A stretch of DNA of 13,446 bases from JBBKWQ01 sp037969115 (lineage in GTDB: Bacteria; Actinomycetota; Acidimicrobiia; Acidimicrobiales; Ilumatobacteraceae), in contig JBBKWQ010000296.1 in NCBI GenBank assembly GCA_037969115.1, positions 1 through 13,446 on the forward strand. The letters are read 5' to 3'. The stretch's first letter is position 1; each line of letters opens with the position of its first letter. Below are positions 5,918 through 12,321 of the stretch, piece by piece. The notes below the pieces were generated by a model. It was not told the DNA's origin, searched no databases, and saw only the letters and a list, made by a program, of their open reading frames with translations. The position numbers were made by a program, and so were the translations under genes.

Positions 5918-6322
5918 ATGGCAAAGATCACAGACATCGAGGGCATCGGACAGGCGTGCGCGACCAAGTTGGCGCAAGCCAGTGTCACCACGACGGGCAG
6001 ACTGCTGACGGCTGCAGCCACTGCAGCCGGTCGCAAGGATCTCGCCAAGAGCTGCGACCTCACCACCAAGCAAGTGCTGGAGTGGGTGAATCGCGCCGAC
6101 CTCATGCGAATCAGCGGTGTGGGAACGCAGTACAGCGATCTGCTCGAGGCGTCGGGGGTCGACACGGTGGTCGAGCTGGCGACCCGGAACGCCGAGAACC
6201 TGTGGAAGAAGATGACCGATGTGAATGCGTCGAAACGCCTCGTCCGTCAGGTGCCGTCGCTCGCGCAGGTGAAGAGCTGGGTGGCCCAGGCGGCAGACCT
6301 CCCACGCGTCGTCACCCACTGA
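5918..6322 (+). CDS. DUF4332 helix-hairpin-helix protein
   Basis: The product has 134 residues, all of one domain. It starts ITDIEGIGQACATKLAQASV (4-23), a helix-hairpin-helix element. RKDLAKSCDLTTKQVLEWVNRADLMRISGVG (39-69) and LLEASGVDTVVELATRNAENL (75-95) follow, and the protein ends with VPSLAQVKSWVAQAADLP. This order (IEGIG, WVNRADLMRI, GVDTVxELAxRN, PS..V..W) is what I know as DUF4332 (PF14229), a pair of HhH motifs that usually contact nucleic acid backbone. The function is not established. The protein is cytoplasmic, with no signal peptide. The start is fixed by the domain edge and by the -10 hexamer 6 nt upstream. It lies 9 bp after the surface-protein gene. Confidence 0.88.
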   Translation: MAKITDIEGIGQACATKLAQASVTTTGRLLTAAATAAGRKDLAKSCDLTTKQVLEWVNRADLMRISGVGTQYSDLLEASGVDTVVELATRNAENLWKKMTDVNASKRLVRQVPSLAQVKSWVAQAADLPRVVTH

Positions 6323-6366
6323 TCGCGCGTTCGACCCGACTGCCCCGTCCGGGTGGTCAGTGACAT

Positions 6367-6372
6367 GAAAGG
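6367..6372 (+). promoter_or_regulatory. Shine-Dalgarno of the quinone oxidoreductase gene
   Basis: GAAAGG lies 8 nt before ATG 6381. It is one of the few clear ribosome-binding sites in this window, so this transcript probably has a normal leader. The 58-bp gap before the gene shows no convincing -10 hexamer or strong terminator. Confidence 0.55.
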
Positions 6373-6380
6373 CTGACGAG

Positions 6381-7370
6381 ATGCCTCGTGCCGTGATCTG
6401 TCGAGCGTTCGGTCCAGTCGAACACCTCTCCGTCGAGCACACGGAGGGTGCAGCGATACGCCCCGGATCGGTGCGTATCGCCGTGACCGCCTGTGGGGTG
6501 AATTACGTCGACACCTTGTTCGTGCAGGGCCGGTACCAGGTGAAGCCGCCGTTACCGTTCACGCCCGGCTGGGAGGTGGTGGGTCGCGTCACCGAGGTCG
6601 CCGACGACGTCGGCCCCGACGTCGTGAGCGTCGGCGACAGGGTGTTCGCGGCGGTCGGCACGGGCGGCTACGCCAGCGAGGTCGTGACCGAGGTGCGCAA
6701 TGTTTCGATCATCGGCGACGCGATCACCGACGGACAGGCGGCCACGTTCATGCAGAGCTACATGACCGGCATGTTCGCGCTCCGGAATCGGGCGAGGGCC
6801 TCGAAGGGACAATCGATGCTCGTGATCGGCGCCGGCGGGGGCGTCGGGCTCGCCGCGGTCGACATCGGTGTGATGATGGGCCTGCGTGTGTTCGCAGCGG
6901 CATCCACTCCCGAGAAGCGACAACTCGCGCTCGACCGTGGAGCCGAGGTCGCATTCGACGTGCGGACCGACGACATCAAGACGATGACGCGTGACCTGGT
7001 GGCGCCGCACGGATACGTGGGCGTCGACCATGTCTACGACCCGGTCGGTGGCGATCGAGCCGAGACATGGCTCCGATGCCTGGGCGACTACGGCCAATAT
7101 CACGTCGTCGGATTCGTCGCAGGAATACCGACACTTCCGTTGAACCAGGTGTTGCTGAGGAATCGGGCGATCACCGGCATCGAGTGGGGAGCGTGGGCCC
7201 TCCAGGAACCGGCTGCCAATGCCTCACTGCAGGCCGAGCTCCTCGAGCACATCACCGCCGGCGAGCTGAATCCGGTCGAGCCGCAGGCGTATCCGCTCGA
7301 TGACGTGGTCCGAGCGCTCGACGATCTTGCCTCCCGCCGTGTTGCCGGCAAGGTCGTCTTGGTTCCGTGA
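6381..7370 (+). CDS. Zinc-independent NADPH:quinone oxidoreductase-like MDR protein
   Basis: The product has 329 residues of the medium-chain dehydrogenase/reductase superfamily. The N-terminal catalytic GroES-like domain contains VNYVDTLFVQGRYQVKPPLPFTPGWEVVG (40-68), which is the quinone-reductase subgroup pattern and lacks the zinc-binding Cys/His of alcohol dehydrogenases. The Rossmann NADPH loop is VIGAGGGVGLAAV (148-160), followed by a TPEKR-type segment. The C-terminus ends RRVAGKVVLVP, typical of the family. The expected role is NADPH-dependent reduction of quinones or alpha,beta-unsaturated carbonyls in the cytosol; the substrate is not determined. It is the first gene of a two-gene unit: its TGA overlaps the GTG of the aminotransferase-fold gene. 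Confidence 0.9.
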   Translation: MPRAVICRAFGPVEHLSVEHTEGAAIRPGSVRIAVTACGVNYVDTLFVQGRYQVKPPLPFTPGWEVVGRVTEVADDVGPDVVSVGDRVFAAVGTGGYASEVVTEVRNVSIIGDAITDGQAATFMQSYMTGMFALRNRARASKGQSMLVIGAGGGVGLAAVDIGVMMGLRVFAAASTPEKRQLALDRGAEVAFDVRTDDIKTMTRDLVAPHGYVGVDHVYDPVGGDRAETWLRCLGDYGQYHVVGFVAGIPTLPLNQVLLRNRAITGIEWGAWALQEPAANASLQAELLEHITAGELNPVEPQAYPLDDVVRALDDLASRRVAGKVVLVP

Positions 7371-8536
7371 CGGCACGGCCGGACGATCCGTTCGGGCTTC
7401 GTTCACTGTCGTCGGAACGTCTTCGAACGAAACGCGGCGCCAAGTGGCAGGGCATCCCGGGTCCGCTCGCAGCCTGGGTCGCCGACATGGACTTCCCCAC
7501 CGCTCCCGTGATCCGAGATCGGTTGTCGGAGGTTCTGGCGCGTAGCGAGTTGGGTTATCCGGTCTGGGCCCGATCCCCGAACTGGTCGCCCGCGTCGCAG
7601 GCTTTCGTCGCGCGCATGTCGGAGCGGTTCTCATGGGAGCCGTCGCCCGCCCGGATCTTCGAGCTGAACGACGTGATCCAGGGCGTTCGCGTGGTGATTC
7701 ATCATCTGAGCCGGCCGGGTGACGGCGTTGTGCTGCACACGCCTGCGTATCATCCGTTCCTCGACACCATCGTCGACATGGACCGGCGACTCGTCGCTGT
7801 GCCGGCACCGTACGACTACGACGAACTCGATCGGCACCTCGCGGCCAATCCGGCTCGCGTCTGGATCCTCTGTCACCCGCAGAACCCCACTGGGCACGTC
7901 TTCGAGCGCATCGAGCTCGAACGAATCGCCGAGATCGCAGCTCGGCACGACCTCGTCGTGATCTCGGACGAGATCCACGCCGACCTCGTCCACGCACCAC
8001 ACGAGCACGTTCCCTTCGAGCGACTCGGTCGCGACGTGTCGGCTCGAACGGTCACCGTCACCTCCGCGTCGAAGGCGTTCAACCTCGCGGGTCTTCGATG
8101 GGCGGTGATGCACATGGGAAGCGACGAGATGGTCGCTGCGATCGCCTCCCTGCCCGACCACTATCTCGGCGCGGCGAACATCATGGCCGTCGAGGCGACC
8201 CACGCCGCGTGGACCGAGGGCGCCAGCTGGTTGGCCGCGGTGATGGCCGTGCTCGACGAGAATCGCCATGTGTTGACGGAGGTGCTCCGTGCGAGACTGC
8301 CGGCGATTCGTTACACCCCACCTGAAGCGACGTATCTGGCGTGGCTCGACTGCCGCGAGCTCGGGTTCGGTGACGACCCGGCCCGAACGTTCATGCAGCG
8401 CGGCGTGAGGTTGAGTTCGGGTCCCGAATTCGGCGACGACGGCCGAGGATTCGTGCGACTCAACCTCGCGACATCACCCAGCGTGCTGGCCGAGATCGTC
8501 GCTGCGATGGCGACCCCGGTCGATGTCACGGCTTGA
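7367..8536 (+). CDS. MalY/PatB-type PLP enzyme (cystathionine beta-lyase-like aminotransferase fold)
   Basis: The product has 389 residues, normal for class I/II PLP enzymes. The start region KRGAKWQGIPGPLAAWVADMDF (22-43) is the MalY/PatB signature, in which the substrate-contact segment reads WVADMDF. HPQNPTGHVF (170-179) contains the conserved Asn, and SDEIHADLVH (200-209) the Asp that pairs with the PLP pyridine nitrogen. TSASKAFNLAGLR (232-244) contains the Schiff-base lysine, K236. Such enzymes usually cleave C-S bonds of cystathionine or related cysteine conjugates, giving pyruvate and ammonia. The GTG start overlaps the oxidoreductase stop as GTGA, so the two are translationally coupled. 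The stop falls 11 bp before the tRNA-Lys gene on the other strand. Confidence 0.92.
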   Translation: MTARPDDPFGLRSLSSERLRTKRGAKWQGIPGPLAAWVADMDFPTAPVIRDRLSEVLARSELGYPVWARSPNWSPASQAFVARMSERFSWEPSPARIFELNDVIQGVRVVIHHLSRPGDGVVLHTPAYHPFLDTIVDMDRRLVAVPAPYDYDELDRHLAANPARVWILCHPQNPTGHVFERIELERIAEIAARHDLVVISDEIHADLVHAPHEHVPFERLGRDVSARTVTVTSASKAFNLAGLRWAVMHMGSDEMVAAIASLPDHYLGAANIMAVEATHAAWTEGASWLAAVMAVLDENRHVLTEVLRARLPAIRYTPPEATYLAWLDCRELGFGDDPARTFMQRGVRLSSGPEFGDDGRGFVRLNLATSPSVLAEIVAAMATPVDVTA

Positions 8537-8546
8537 ACCGCCGAGG

Positions 8547-8618
8547 TGCGCCCCCTGGGATTCGAACCCAGAACCAATGGATTAAGAGTCCACTGCTCTG
8601 CCGTTGAGCTAGAGGCGC
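8547..8618 (-). tRNA. tRNA-Lys(CUU)
   Basis: Read on the minus strand, the 72 nt fold fully. The acceptor stem is GCGCCTC/GGGGCGC, the D stem GCTC/GAGC, the anticodon stem GTGGA/TCCAT with loop CTCTTAA (anticodon CTT), and the T arm CTGGG-TTCGAAT-CCCAG, with discriminator A. CCA is not encoded (the next bases are CCT). A TACACT hexamer 13 nt upstream (plus 8632-8637) is a good -10, giving a short 5' leader. Confidence 0.96.
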
Positions 8619-8630
8619 CTAGCAGCCCGG

Positions 8631-8664
8631 CAGTGTAGGGGGCGGAATGCCGCCCCCCACTCTG
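8631..8664. terminator. Long GC-rich hairpin between the two tRNA genes
   Basis: The core stem GGGGGCGG/CCGCCCCC (8638-8645 with 8650-8657, loop AATG) is extended outward by GT/AC and CAG/CTG pairs, interrupted by two mismatches. It lies downstream of tRNA-His on the minus strand and could end that transcript. Its outer arm contains the TACACT -10 of tRNA-Lys, so terminator and promoter are interleaved. There is no T-tract directly after the stem. Confidence 0.5.
8632..8637 (-). promoter_or_regulatory. -10 element of tRNA-Lys
   Basis: On the minus strand TACACT ends 13 nt before the mature tRNA-Lys 5' end, so transcription would begin about 6-7 nt upstream of the tRNA. No good -35 is visible; the expected place is inside the GC-rich hairpin. 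Confidence 0.45.
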
Positions 8665-8702
8665 CAACGGGCGCCGAACACATCAGACGATGTGTCTCGT
8701 GG

Positions 8703-8776
8703 GGTGACCGAGGGGACTTGAACCCCCAACCGCCAGGATCACAACCTGGTGCTCTACCTGTTGAGCTACGACCACC
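8703..8776 (-). tRNA. tRNA-His(GUG)
   Basis: Read on the minus strand, the 74 nt include the extra G at -1, diagnostic of tRNA-His, opposite discriminator C73. The acceptor stem is GTGGTCG/CGGTCAC with two G-U pairs. The D stem is GCTC/GAGC, the anticodon stem CCAGG/CCTGG with loop TTGTGAT (anticodon GTG), and the T stem GGGGG/CCCCT around TTCAAGT. The three bases following position 72 are CCC, so CCA is not encoded. Confidence 0.96.
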
Positions 8777-8805
8777 ATGGGAGCGATCATTCTGCCACGT
8801 CCGCC

Positions 8806-8815
8806 GGCAATTGCC
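8806..8815. promoter_or_regulatory. 10-bp palindrome between divergent tRNA-His and acyl-CoA dehydrogenase
   Basis: GGCAATTGCC is a perfect palindrome in the 104-bp gap, 66 bp upstream of the GTG at 8881. It could be an operator for the dehydrogenase gene, but a palindrome of this length is not rare enough to be convincing. Nothing else in the gap is recognisable except the -10-like element nearer the start. Confidence 0.2.
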
Positions 8816-8868
8816 CACCACGGATATGCCATCGCGACCTCGAATCGTTCGTGATCAGCCGGGTTTGC

Positions 8869-8874
8869 GACAAT
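8869..8874 (+). promoter_or_regulatory. -10-like element of the acyl-CoA dehydrogenase gene
   Basis: GACAAT (A at 2, T at 6) is followed by 6 nt (CCGGGG) and GTG at 8881. The spacing matches the other probable leaderless starts in this window. The open frame extends back into the tRNA-His gene, so this element helps to fix the start. Confidence 0.45.
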
Positions 8875-8880
8875 CCGGGG

Positions 8881-10089
8881 GTGCCGACCGACCCCCAACT
8901 CCAGCAGGTGGACGACGCCGTCGACGCGTTGCTCGCCGGCCACGACCCGACCACTACCGACAACGTCGCCTTCCGTGGTGCGCGCTACGACGCCGGCCTC
9001 GCCTGGGTTCACTTCCCGGTCGGGTTCGGTGGCTTGGGGGTGCGTCCCGAGTTCAACCGTGTCGTCGACCGGCGACTTCGTGAAGCGGGCGCTGCCGCCA
9101 CCGATGCGACGACGTTCTTCATGGCTCTCGCCGGGCCGACCATCGTCACACATGGCAGCGAGGAGCAGAAGCACCGGTTCCTCCGTCCGATGTTCACTGG
9201 GGAGGAGACGTGGTGCCAGCTGTTCTCGGAGCCCGGTGCCGGCTCCGACTTCGCCGGATTGGCCACCAAGGCAACCCGCGACGGCGACGAATGGATCGTC
9301 AACGGTCAGAAGGTGTGGAACACGCTCGCCCACCTCGCCGACTGGGGCATGCTCGTCACCCGGAGCAATCCAGATCTGCCCAAGCACAAGGGAATGACGT
9401 ACTTCGCACTCGACATGCATGCTCCTGGCGTCGAGGTCCGGCCCCTGCGGCAGATCACCGGCGAGGCCGAGTTCAACGAGGTCTACCTGACCGATTGCCG
9501 GATCCCGGACTCGAATCGAATCGGTGCAGAAGGTGAGGGGTGGCGCGCTGCGCTCACCACATTGATGAACGAACGCGCCGCAATCGGCGGCGGAAGCGCC
9601 GGCAGTGGCACACCTCGCCGTGGCGGTGCCGCCAACGATGCCGTCGCCATCTGGCAGTCACTCGACAATTCGGACCGATCGGCTGTTCGCAAGGATGCGC
9701 TCGTCGACCTGTGGGTTCAGGGCGAAGTCGGCCGTCTCACCAACGTCCGCGCCGCCGAGGCCGCACGAGTCGGCAACCCCGGGCCCGAGGGGTCGGTGGC
9801 CAAGCTGGCGTTCTCCGAGTTCAACAAGAAGCTCTACAACTTCTGCATCGACCTGATGGGTGCCAACGGGCAGATCGGCTACGACTACACGTTCCGACGA
9901 CCGACCGAACTCGACGCCACCGGAGCGAACAAGGGTGCTCAGTACGCCTTCCTGAGGGTACGCGCGAACTCGATCGAGGGTGGTACCTCCGAGATCCTCC
10001 GCAACATCCTGGGTGAGCAGGTGCTCGGACTCCCGGGTGAGCCTCGGATCGACAAGGACATCCCCTGGGTCGACGTTCCGCGCAGTTAG
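8881..10089 (+). CDS. Acyl-CoA dehydrogenase (FadE-type)
   Basis: The product has 402 residues of the FAD-dependent acyl-CoA dehydrogenase family, which introduces a trans-2 double bond in acyl-CoA and passes electrons to ETF. The motifs run in order: HFPVGFGGLGV (44-54), QLFSEPGAGSDFAGL (113-127), the family signature around the flavin, NGQKVWNTLAHLADW (141-155), FNEVYLTDCRIP (198-209) and, near the C-terminus, NSIEGGTSEILRNILGEQVLGLP (363-385). E366 of IEGGT aligns with the catalytic base position of MCAD-type enzymes. Residues 237-252 are a Gly/Ser-rich loop, GGSAGSGTPRRGGAAN. GTG at 8881 is chosen from the -10-like hexamer and because upstream codons fall in the tRNA-His gene. Substrate chain length or type cannot be read from the sequence; steroid or branched substrates are possible. 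Confidence 0.93.
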   Translation: MPTDPQLQQVDDAVDALLAGHDPTTTDNVAFRGARYDAGLAWVHFPVGFGGLGVRPEFNRVVDRRLREAGAAATDATTFFMALAGPTIVTHGSEEQKHRFLRPMFTGEETWCQLFSEPGAGSDFAGLATKATRDGDEWIVNGQKVWNTLAHLADWGMLVTRSNPDLPKHKGMTYFALDMHAPGVEVRPLRQITGEAEFNEVYLTDCRIPDSNRIGAEGEGWRAALTTLMNERAAIGGGSAGSGTPRRGGAANDAVAIWQSLDNSDRSAVRKDALVDLWVQGEVGRLTNVRAAEAARVGNPGPEGSVAKLAFSEFNKKLYNFCIDLMGANGQIGYDYTFRRPTELDATGANKGAQYAFLRVRANSIEGGTSEILRNILGEQVLGLPGEPRIDKDIPWVDVPRS

Positions 10090-11492
10090 ACGGAAACAGC
10101 GGCGAGCGGGATCACGAGCCTGGCGACGAGTCCGGTGGGAGCGTTGTCGGTGAGGGACAGAGTGCCGTGACATGCGTCCACGATCGACTGGGCGATCGAC
10201 AGCCCGAGGCCGGTCCCGGGTTTGCCGTCGTCTGCTCGCCAGAACCGGTCGGTCGCACGTCGCTTGTCGTCGTCGCCGAGACCTGCCCCGAGGTCGGCGA
10301 TCGAGATCTGACCGTGGCTGCCGTCTGACCGAACGCTCACCGTCACCGAGGTGTCCGGCGGAGCAGCCTCGATCGCATTGTCGAGCAGATTGTCGAGCAC
10401 TTGTTCGAGCCCTCCGGGTACCGCCAGGACGACGACCGCACTCGACGGGGCGACCAGCCTGAGCGACACGTTGCTCAAGTCGGCGGTCGCCGTCCAGATG
10501 TCGACACGATCGTGCGCGATCTCGCGCAGATCGGTGGCAGCCAGATCTGCGGACTCTTCGGCGGTTGCCAGTTGGAGGAGGGCGCCGACCAGGCTGCCCA
10601 ATCGTTCGGTCTCCCTGATCGCTCTGCTCAGTTCGTCGTCGATCGTGCTGTTCATCGCGCTGTTCAGCTGGTTGTCCATCGTGCCTTCGGCTGCAACCGA
10701 TTGGAGATTCTCGAGCCTGAGTCGGAGCGCAGTGAGTGGGGTGCGCAACTGGTGCGACGCGTCAGCGACGAACGCCCGTTGTCGACCGATCAACCCGTCG
10801 AGACGTCGGGCCATCTCGTTGAGCGCGGTTTCGAGCGCGGCGAGTTCGGGCGGCGCTCTCGTGTCGGTTTCGGTGGGGTTCAGGTCGCCGTGGGAGAACC
10901 GGTCGGCTGCAAGCTGGAGGCGCCTGACCGGTCTGGTGAGTGATCGCGCGATGATCCAACCGACGCCCGCCATCACAATGAGAATTATGGCGGCGATCGC
11001 CATCAACCCGATCCAGAACTTCCAGATCCGGGCGGTCACCTCGTCGGTGTCGACGGTCAGCCGGAGCGCGCCATGCACGGTGCCGCCCGATGCGACGGGA
11101 ACGGCGATGTACAGCAACTCTGTGTCGAGGGTCTCCGACCGTCGTATCCCGACCGACCGGTTTCCGGTCAACGCCTCGGCGATCTCGGGTCGGGTCGAGA
11201 AGTTCCGGTCGACGCGTGCGCCCGTGTCGACGATCGAGAACCCTGCTTCGTCGACGACGACGACACGAACGGTGGTTCGCACGGCGTATTCGTCGGCGGG
11301 CGTCGAGTCGACTGTCAGACCCCGTTCGAGGGTGTCCTCGTAGATCGTTGCGAGCACCGTGGCGTCGCGCTCGGCATCGACGGTCAACCGATCGAGTTCG
11401 CGCTGTTGGAAGAAGATGGCGAGTGGCACCTCGAGGAGTACCAGGATGAGTGCAGTCACCAGGACATAGCTGAGTACGAGACGGCGGGTCAT
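10086..11492 (-). CDS. Two-component sensor histidine kinase
   Basis: The product has 468 residues. Membrane helix 1 is VLSYVLVTALILVLLEVPLAIFF (6-28). A ~125-residue extracytoplasmic sensor domain (31-156) follows, then membrane helix 2, FWIGLMAIAAIILIVMAGVGWII (159-181), and a HAMP domain (RSLTRPVRRLQLAADRFSHGDL, 183-204). The dimerisation box ASHQLRTPLTALR (245-257) contains phospho-acceptor H247. The ATPase shows the N box LDNLLDNAIEAAP (366-378), G1 ADLGAGL (399-405), F417 and G2 GTGLGLSIA (427-435). It should autophosphorylate and phosphorylate the regulator encoded just upstream. The ATG overlaps the regulator stop as ATGA. The sensor domain has the size of a PhoQ/single-Cache type, but the ligand is unknown. 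Its TAA stop overlaps the stop of the convergent acyl-CoA dehydrogenase gene. Confidence 0.95.
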   Translation of the reverse strand: MTRRLVLSYVLVTALILVLLEVPLAIFFQQRELDRLTVDAERDATVLATIYEDTLERGLTVDSTPADEYAVRTTVRVVVVDEAGFSIVDTGARVDRNFSTRPEIAEALTGNRSVGIRRSETLDTELLYIAVPVASGGTVHGALRLTVDTDEVTARIWKFWIGLMAIAAIILIVMAGVGWIIARSLTRPVRRLQLAADRFSHGDLNPTETDTRAPPELAALETALNEMARRLDGLIGRQRAFVADASHQLRTPLTALRLRLENLQSVAAEGTMDNQLNSAMNSTIDDELSRAIRETERLGSLVGALLQLATAEESADLAATDLREIAHDRVDIWTATADLSNVSLRLVAPSSAVVVLAVPGGLEQVLDNLLDNAIEAAPPDTSVTVSVRSDGSHGQISIADLGAGLGDDDKRRATDRFWRADDGKPGTGLGLSIAQSIVDACHGTLSLTDNAPTGLVARLVIPLAAVSV

Positions 11493-12160
11493 CGGGAGGG
11501 ATCCGGCGCGACCAGGCTGAACCCGACGCCCCTGATCGTCTCGATCGCGTCGGCACCGATCTTCTTGCGAAGTGAAGCGATGTGCACGTCGAGCGTCTTG
11601 GTCGACCCCCACCAGTTCTCGTCCCACACGTCGTGGATGATCGACTCGCGGGTGCGAACCGCTCCGAGGTCATCGGCCAGGTAGGCGAGAAGATCGTATT
11701 CCTTGGGGGTCAACGCGATGACGGCGCCGCGCAGCGTGACCTTGCGGGTGCGAGGATCGATCGAAATCTCGCCGACATCGACCGGATCGTCGTTCTTGTG
11801 TGATTGGGGCGCCGCGGTTCGCCGCAGTACTGCGCCGATGCGTGCGACGAGCTCGCGGAATCCGAATGGCTTCACCACGTAGTCGTCGGCACCCAGTTCG
11901 AGCAGGGTGACGCGGTCGATCTCGTCGCTGCGCGCCGTGACGACGATGATCGGTACCGACGATCGTTCGCGCAGCGATCGACAGACGGCACGCCCGTCGA
12001 GGTCGGGCAGACCGAGATCGAGGAGGACGAGATCGACCGTCGCTGCCTCGAGCGCGGCGCCGCCCGTTGCGACGTGCGTGATCTCGAATCCCTCTCGGGT
12101 CAGACCGGCACACATCGGTTCGGCAATGGAGAGATCGTCTTCGACCACCAGCAGATGCAC
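11489..12160 (-). CDS. OmpR/PhoB-family response regulator
   Basis: The product has 223 residues. The receiver domain (1-115) holds the acidic pair E7-D8-D9, phospho-acceptor D48 in LLDLGLPDLDG, T75 in VVTA and K97 in VVKPFG. The winged-helix DNA-binding domain (~128-216) contains LTPKEYDLLAYLADDLGAVRTRESI, cut by the usual loop, and DVHIASLRKKIG followed by TIRGVGFSLV. It is the partner of the histidine kinase 4 bp downstream. The GTG start is set by the receiver edge (MHLLVVEDD) and a GAGTCT hexamer 6 nt upstream. An inverted repeat overlaps that hexamer, so autoregulation is possible. It is divergent from the secreted acidic-tail gene, the most likely local target. Confidence 0.95.
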   Translation of the reverse strand: MHLLVVEDDLSIAEPMCAGLTREGFEITHVATGGAALEAATVDLVLLDLGLPDLDGRAVCRSLRERSSVPIIVVTARSDEIDRVTLLELGADDYVVKPFGFRELVARIGAVLRRTAAPQSHKNDDPVDVGEISIDPRTRKVTLRGAVIALTPKEYDLLAYLADDLGAVRTRESIIHDVWDENWWGSTKTLDVHIASLRKKIGADAIETIRGVGFSLVAPDPSR

Positions 12161-12166
12161 GTCGAC

Positions 12167-12172
12167 AGACTC
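12167..12172 (-). promoter_or_regulatory. -10-like element of the response-regulator gene
   Basis: On the minus strand GAGTCT (A at 2, T at 6) is followed by 6 nt (GTCGAC) and GTG at 12160. It is a weak hexamer, but the spacing repeats that of the other probable leaderless starts. It is buried in the inverted repeat at 12168-12181. Confidence 0.35.
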
Positions 12173-12181
12173 GCACGAGTC
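12168..12181. promoter_or_regulatory. Inverted repeat, candidate operator in front of the response regulator
   Basis: GACTCG-CA-CGAGTC is a perfect 6-bp inverted repeat with a 2-bp spacer, flanked on each side by GTCGAC (12161-12166 and, overlapping, 12179-12184). It starts 8 bp upstream of the regulator start and covers the putative -10. OmpR-type regulators usually prefer direct repeats, so a different repressor is also possible. Confidence 0.35.
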
Positions 12182-12223
12182 GACAGGCCGCCGCGCGCTC
12201 CGGGTGCATCTTTGCCATTTGCT

Positions 12224-12229
12224 TACTCT
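12224..12229 (+). promoter_or_regulatory. Possible -10 element for the 12322 gene
   Basis: TACTCT lies in the only AT-richer patch of the 161-bp gap between the divergent regulator and the 12322 gene. Transcription from here would give a leader of about 85 nt. No clear -35 is visible. The leader contains a hairpin, CGAGCA/TGCTCG (12284-12300, loop GGCGT), 11 nt before the Shine-Dalgarno. Confidence 0.35.
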
Positions 12230-12311
12230 TGGCTTCCGTCCTCCTGGTGGTGCGACTTCTACCGTGATCGTCAACACCCACCGCGAGCAGGCGTTGCTCG
12301 GCGACCGAGTC

Positions 12312-12315
12312 AGGA
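12312..12315 (+). promoter_or_regulatory. Shine-Dalgarno of the 12322 gene
   Basis: AGGA lies 6 nt before ATG 12322, so this start is conventional, unlike most in the window. It supports the chosen start, which also begins a good signal peptide. Confidence 0.5.
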
Positions 12316-12321
12316 ACCCTC

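Noticed and set aside
6323..6380. Possible terminator in the gap after the DUF4332 gene (ACTG...CAGT and CCCG...CGGG pairings)
   Set aside because: The pairings are short, mutually exclusive and far apart, and no T-tract follows.
10351..11343. Plus-strand frame of 330 codons opposite the histidine kinase
   Set aside because: It is antisense to a kinase with every expected motif; the Ser/Arg/Ala-rich translation is typical of a shadow frame.
12230..12321. Possible riboswitch in the leader of the 12322 gene
   Set aside because: Only one 6-bp hairpin (12284-12300) is visible and no known aptamer core can be recognised.
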